Positions 13,018-15,479 of a stretch of DNA of 15,479 nucleotides are shown here, piece by piece. Under the pieces are notes generated by a model. That model was not told the DNA's origin and did not search any database. It saw only the letters and a list, made by a program, of their open reading frames with translations. Source of the stretch: Jaaginema sp046541115 (lineage in GTDB: Bacteria; Cyanobacteriota; Cyanobacteriia; Cyanobacteriales; Spirulinaceae); NCBI GenBank assembly GCA_046541115.1, contig JBKHDX010000102.1, positions 1-15,479 on the forward strand, written 5' to 3'. Both the position numbers and the translations under genes were made by a program. Every line of letters starts with the position of its first letter. Positions within the stretch are counted from its first letter, which is position 1.

Positions 13018-14037
13018 ATGGACATTTCCGAAATTTTAGCCGCAACTCGCGATCGCGTCCAATCCCAAGTCAGCAACACCGTTGAAGGTATCACCCAAAA
13101 AGCCGACGAAATCCGCGACAATACCCAAAAAACCGTCAAAAAAGCCCTAGAACATTCCCAAAAATCTTTTAAACAAGCCCAAGACCAATCCCTCGCAGTT
13201 TTAGAAGAAACCATCGCCACCGCCACCACTCACGGCGATAAAATTGCCACCGCCGCCAACAGCTTAGGCATTTCTGCCCTAACCCTCGCAGAATCTTTAA
13301 AAACTTTACCCCAATCTGCCGCCGAACTCACCCAAGCCATGCCGAGGATTGCTGCTCGTTTGCAATACGGGGCCGGGTTGCGCCCAGGGGACGCTCCTCG
13401 CTCTGGGGCAGACGTTATGGCACTTTTTAACAAAATTCCCGGAACCAGTAAATTAGAAGCCAGCGAGGGGCAAATTCGAGCCTTTCTCGCCGATAAACAC
13501 GGCAGCCACATCACCCCCCACGCCCACGGGGGGAGTAACCGGGCTGAAAATATTGTTTGGGAAGTGGGAGCAGATAATATCCGACGGGGAGCAAATGTCA
13601 TGACCCCAGGAGAACAAATCCAGATTCGCTGCTACAACGCCGTTGATTCTATTCTCACCAACTCTGGCACCCTGGCCAAACTCGGCATTACTGCCACCGG
13701 TACTGCCATTATTACCCAATCGGTCATTACCGCGATCGCCTACTCCCTAGATTTATATCGCGGCGATCTTACAGTAGAGGAATATCAATCTCGCATTCTC
13801 GATGCCGCCATTTGTTCCGGTATTGCCGCCCCGATTTTCTTTTTAATTCTAATTGCAGTCTTGGCACTCTTTCCAGAATTAACCGTCATCCTAGCCGCCC
13901 CTGGGGTTGTTCTCGGACTTAATACCCTATTCGGCATTAGCATCGCAACCCCCCTGATTCAATCATTGCTGCGTCACCTCGAAGCCGGAGGTTTCGACCC
14001 AATCCTACAACCCCAAACCCCCGCAACTTCGAGCTAA
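13018..14037 (+). CDS. Coiled-coil, HNH-like and transmembrane protein of unknown role
   Basis: A 339-residue protein with three parts. Residues 1-110 are amphipathic and helical (Q-S-Q-V-S-N-T-V-E-G-I-T-Q-K-A-D-E-I and similar), as in a coiled coil. Residues about 145-200 hold H-G-S-H-I-T-P-H-A-H-G-G-S-N-R-A-E-N followed by W-E and N187. This has the spacing of an HNH/ββα-metal nuclease core (x-H-x-x-P-x-x-x-G-G-x-x-x-x-x-N with a second N), although the usual D-H is S-H164 and no zinc cysteines are present. Residues about 222-247 and 262-314 are hydrophobic and probably cross the membrane two to four times. I know no named protein with this order. A membrane-tethered nuclease (defence or competition) is one inference; a structural role for the histidine-rich loop is another. 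No clear ribosome-binding site is seen. Confidence 0.75.
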   Translation: MDISEILAATRDRVQSQVSNTVEGITQKADEIRDNTQKTVKKALEHSQKSFKQAQDQSLAVLEETIATATTHGDKIATAANSLGISALTLAESLKTLPQSAAELTQAMPRIAARLQYGAGLRPGDAPRSGADVMALFNKIPGTSKLEASEGQIRAFLADKHGSHITPHAHGGSNRAENIVWEVGADNIRRGANVMTPGEQIQIRCYNAVDSILTNSGTLAKLGITATGTAIITQSVITAIAYSLDLYRGDLTVEEYQSRILDAAICSGIAAPIFFLILIAVLALFPELTVILAAPGVVLGLNTLFGISIATPLIQSLLRHLEAGGFDPILQPQTPATSS

Positions 14038-14048
14038 ACTCAGCAGTC

Positions 14049-14100
14049 TAGCCCCTGGTCTCAGGAGGTCAGTGCAGTTTGAATCATAGCGGGGCTATTT
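14049..14100 (+). terminator. Possible terminator after the HNH-like gene
   Basis: TAGCCCC (14049-14055) and GGGGCTA (14091-14097) are exact complements, followed by a short TTTT. The 35-nt loop is long for a standard terminator, so the call is weak. The remaining bases up to 14178 show no gene. Confidence 0.3.
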
Positions 14101-14178
14101 TGGGTTTGGGCGATCGCGCTCAAATCTTTCAAACAGATGTCAAAATGTTACCCTAAACAAAAAAGCGACTCAGCACCC

Positions 14179-15021
14179 ATGACGACAGAGACAGACCACG
14201 AACAAACGAAAGCAGAAATAACAACTCCTGAAGAAACAACCCCGGAAACGACCCCGGAATCTGCTCAAGAAGCTCATGAAGCTCATGAAGCTAAGGAAGA
14301 TCATGAAGCTCGCGAAGAAGAAGATAAACCCCTTTTTCAAGCCATTGGCATCATACCGGGTGAGGTCAGTTTCGACGAAGAAGGATTTGCTTCCGTGAAG
14401 GTGGCAGACCAAACTTACCCCTTATTTTATACGCCAAGATTGCGTCGGGCCTTTCAAGCCTTGAAATTGGAAATCAAAAACACCGGAGAATCCACTCAGC
14501 GCTTAATTGTTTATCCCAAAGCCATTCATTTCCCGCAACGCAACAAAAACCACCAACTCGCCTTTCAGTTAGTCGGTTTCGAGAAAAAGCAACAAACCAG
14601 CAACATCTCAAACCAACTAGAGGACTTTGAATTCCAACTGTGTGGCTTGTGGCAATTTATCCCAGTTTGTCGCGTTCCAGTCGTCTCGATTTTACGGAAC
14701 TTCACCGATAATCGCTTAGACTACATCAAAAGCGCCGACCCCGTGCAAAAAGTCCGCTTTATGAAAGCGGCTCACTTGCCCTTACTCTGGAAAGATAGTC
14801 CCGTCAAGCCCTTTCGCTATAATCCCAAAGCCGAAAAGGACGAACAAGGAAGGCCTGCTTTTGTGCAAGTCAAAGCCAGATTTCTACCCCAGAGAAATGT
14901 CTTCGGCTTTAGCTCCTTGTTAGCTCCACCTTCGGAAAAAGCACCAAGGTTCCTCAAAGCCTCGAAAGCCGACAAAGCTGCGGCCCAAAAAGAAAAGAAA
15001 ACACCCAAAAAAGTCGAATAA
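14179..15021 (+). CDS. Hypothetical protein with disordered acidic N-terminus
   Basis: A 280-residue protein from the ATG at 14179; an in-frame ATG at 14137 would add 14 residues (M-S-K-C-Y-P-K-Q-K...). The first 50 residues are disordered and acidic, rich in T-P-E and E-A-H-E-A repeats. The folded part starts at P-L-F-Q-A-I-G-I-I-P-G-E-V and runs to about 270. It includes R-L-I-V-Y-P-K-A-I-H-F-P, F-Q-L-C-G-L-W-Q-F-I-P-V-C-R, L-P-L-L-W-K-D-S-P-V and A-P-R-F-L-K-A-S-K-A-D-K-A. I recall similar uncharacterised proteins in other cyanobacteria, but no function. The C-terminus is Lys-rich. No membrane segment or signal peptide is seen. A good terminator follows the stop codon. Confidence 0.85.
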   Translation: MTTETDHEQTKAEITTPEETTPETTPESAQEAHEAHEAKEDHEAREEEDKPLFQAIGIIPGEVSFDEEGFASVKVADQTYPLFYTPRLRRAFQALKLEIKNTGESTQRLIVYPKAIHFPQRNKNHQLAFQLVGFEKKQQTSNISNQLEDFEFQLCGLWQFIPVCRVPVVSILRNFTDNRLDYIKSADPVQKVRFMKAAHLPLLWKDSPVKPFRYNPKAEKDEQGRPAFVQVKARFLPQRNVFGFSSLLAPPSEKAPRFLKASKADKAAAQKEKKTPKKVE

Positions 15022-15045
15022 CGTCTTAATTCTAAACCCCCAAGC

Positions 15046-15075
15046 AACCCGGCTTTCCCTCAAAGTCGGGTTTTT
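15046..15075 (+). terminator. Rho-independent terminator
   Basis: AACCCGGCTTT (15046-15056) pairs with AAAGTCGGGTT (15062-15072) through one G-U pair, giving an 11-bp stem with a 5-nt loop. The T run extends to 15075. It lies 25 nt after the stop codon of the hypothetical protein. Confidence 0.8.
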
Positions 15076-15391
15076 GCGGGCCTTGTCTTTGTAGCACACG
15101 GCTTTTTTGGGGATAATCTCGCAGCACTACAGCCCCAAACCCTTGCCAATCGGGAATTTAAAAAAAGTTTGCTCAACCCCTTGACAGTTTATGTATTATG
15201 CTTGTAGTATTATAAATGTAGCACAAAAGCAAAAGGCACAAAGCCCTAAGCTACAAGCTATCCGAACCTTGACAACTTAATAGTGTAATACATTTTTTAT
15301 GACCTAAGTTATTGACGAGATTAATTGCCCCAAAACCCGTAATTAATCCGTAGCAATAACTCACGCAGATATCATAACTGCTGCCTTTTTT
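15076..15391. other. Gene-free region upstream of tRNA-Asp
   Basis: I see no credible protein gene here. The stretch contains the promoter at 15181-15210 and a GTAGC...GCTAC inverted repeat just behind it (about 15218-15254). A second TTGACA (15269-15274) has no good -10 box at normal spacing. The arm TAACTGCTGC (15375-15384) is complementary to the bases after the tRNA. Confidence 0.5.
15181..15210 (+). promoter_or_regulatory. Sigma-70-type promoter
   Basis: A perfect -35 TTGACA (15181-15186) is followed after 18 nt by TAGTAT (15205-15210), overlapping further A/T-rich TATTATAAAT. It points to the right into a gene-free stretch leading to the tRNA. It may drive tRNA-Asp with a leader of about 175 nt, or a small RNA in between. 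Confidence 0.55.
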
Positions 15392-15479
15392 GGGGTTGTA
15401 ACTCAGTGGTGAGAGTGCCTGTCTGTCGAACAGGAAGTCGCGGGTTCAAATCCCGTCAGCCCCGCTGTAGCAGCAGTTA
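15375..15479. repeat. 10-bp inverted repeat enclosing the tRNA
   Basis: TAACTGCTGC (15375-15384) and GCAGCAGTTA (15470-15479) are exact complements placed 7 nt before and 5 nt after the tRNA. They would extend the acceptor stem in the precursor. The window ends at the second arm, so the pairing may be longer than seen. Confidence 0.6.
15392..15464 (+). tRNA. trnD: tRNA-Asp (anticodon GTC)
   Basis: A full cloverleaf can be drawn. The acceptor stem is GGGGTTG (15392-15398) with CAGCCCC (15457-15463), with G15464 as discriminator. The D stem is ACTC/GAGT. The anticodon stem is CCTGT (15418-15422) with ACAGG (15430-15434), around loop CTGTCGA with anticodon GTC at 15425-15427. The T stem is GCGGG/CCCGT around TTCAAAT. 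CCA is not encoded. The stems carry two G-U pairs, which is tolerable. Whether it is the main or an extra Asp tRNA of this genome cannot be told from the window. Confidence 0.93.

Noticed and set aside
13230..13719. Minus-strand open frames antisense to the HNH-like gene
   Set aside because: Antisense to a better frame with clear domain structure; no start signals or motifs.
15191..15280. Short open frame of about 29 codons starting at ATG 15191
   Set aside because: It begins inside the promoter spacer, so it could not be translated from that promoter's transcript, and the peptide has no features.
15250..15391. End of a tRNA-targeting Tn7-like CRISPR-associated transposon
   Set aside because: A TTGACAACTTAATAG stretch near a tRNA prompted the idea, but no repeated end motifs, transposase, Cas12k or repeat-spacer unit is visible.

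Overview
The window looks like a chromosomal segment of a cyanobacterium, probably a filamentous, repeat-rich one. The main evidence is the very frequent palindrome GCGATCGC (HIP1), inside genes and between them. Heptameric tandem repeats (STRR type), several families of short palindromic repeats typical of cyanobacterial intergenic DNA, a free-standing PCP-reductase domain and long pentapeptide-repeat proteins point the same way. No rRNA gene, CRISPR array or complete insertion sequence is present. One tRNA (Asp, GTC) lies at the right edge.

Layout. 1-216: a hairpin and four blocks of heptad repeats lead into a pentapeptide-repeat protein (217-1095). 1186-3666: an ABC exporter half-transporter and a membrane-anchored DUF4230 protein form a likely operon. 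3663-3985 (minus): a collapsed lipid-kinase gene. 4122-4953 (minus): a secreted protein with GYxxGF repeats and a small PCP-reductase-domain protein. 5046-5136: three consecutive hairpins resembling the right end of an IS200/IS605-type element, running into the stop codon of a CocE/NonD-type hydrolase (5133-6749, minus). 6813-7205: a protein built of G-V-x-x-M pentads with a His/Met/acid-rich tail. 7353-7870: a type II toxin-antitoxin pair. 8055-8909: an alpha/beta hydrolase. 8910-9244: a dense cluster of palindromic repeats. 9245-10102 (minus): a SAM-dependent methyltransferase carrying an in-frame palindromic insertion. 10229-10854: a DUF5678 protein plus a retropepsin-like protease. 11090-12712 (minus): peptide chain release factor 3. 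13018-14037: a coiled-coil / HNH-like / transmembrane protein of unknown role. 14179-15021: a conserved-looking hypothetical protein followed by a good terminator. 15392-15464: tRNA-Asp.

How it fits together. Most genes are unrelated housekeeping or accessory single genes. Three tight pairs stand out: ABC exporter + DUF4230 (12 nt apart), antitoxin + toxin (2 nt apart) and DUF5678 + retropepsin (2 nt apart). The last two are each bracketed by copies of the same palindromic repeats. In the DUF5678/retropepsin case the brackets are an exact 55-bp direct repeat. This suggests small gene cassettes moving or recombining through shared repeats. In several places a repeat reaches exactly into a start or stop codon (217, 5133, 8907, 9245, 10102), so repeat invasion has trimmed or set gene ends here.

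The best candidates for something undescribed are the HNH-like membrane protein, the repeat-bracketed DUF5678/retropepsin cassette, and the two short-period repeat proteins (GVxxM and GYxxGF). All functional statements rest on reading motifs by eye; no database search was possible.
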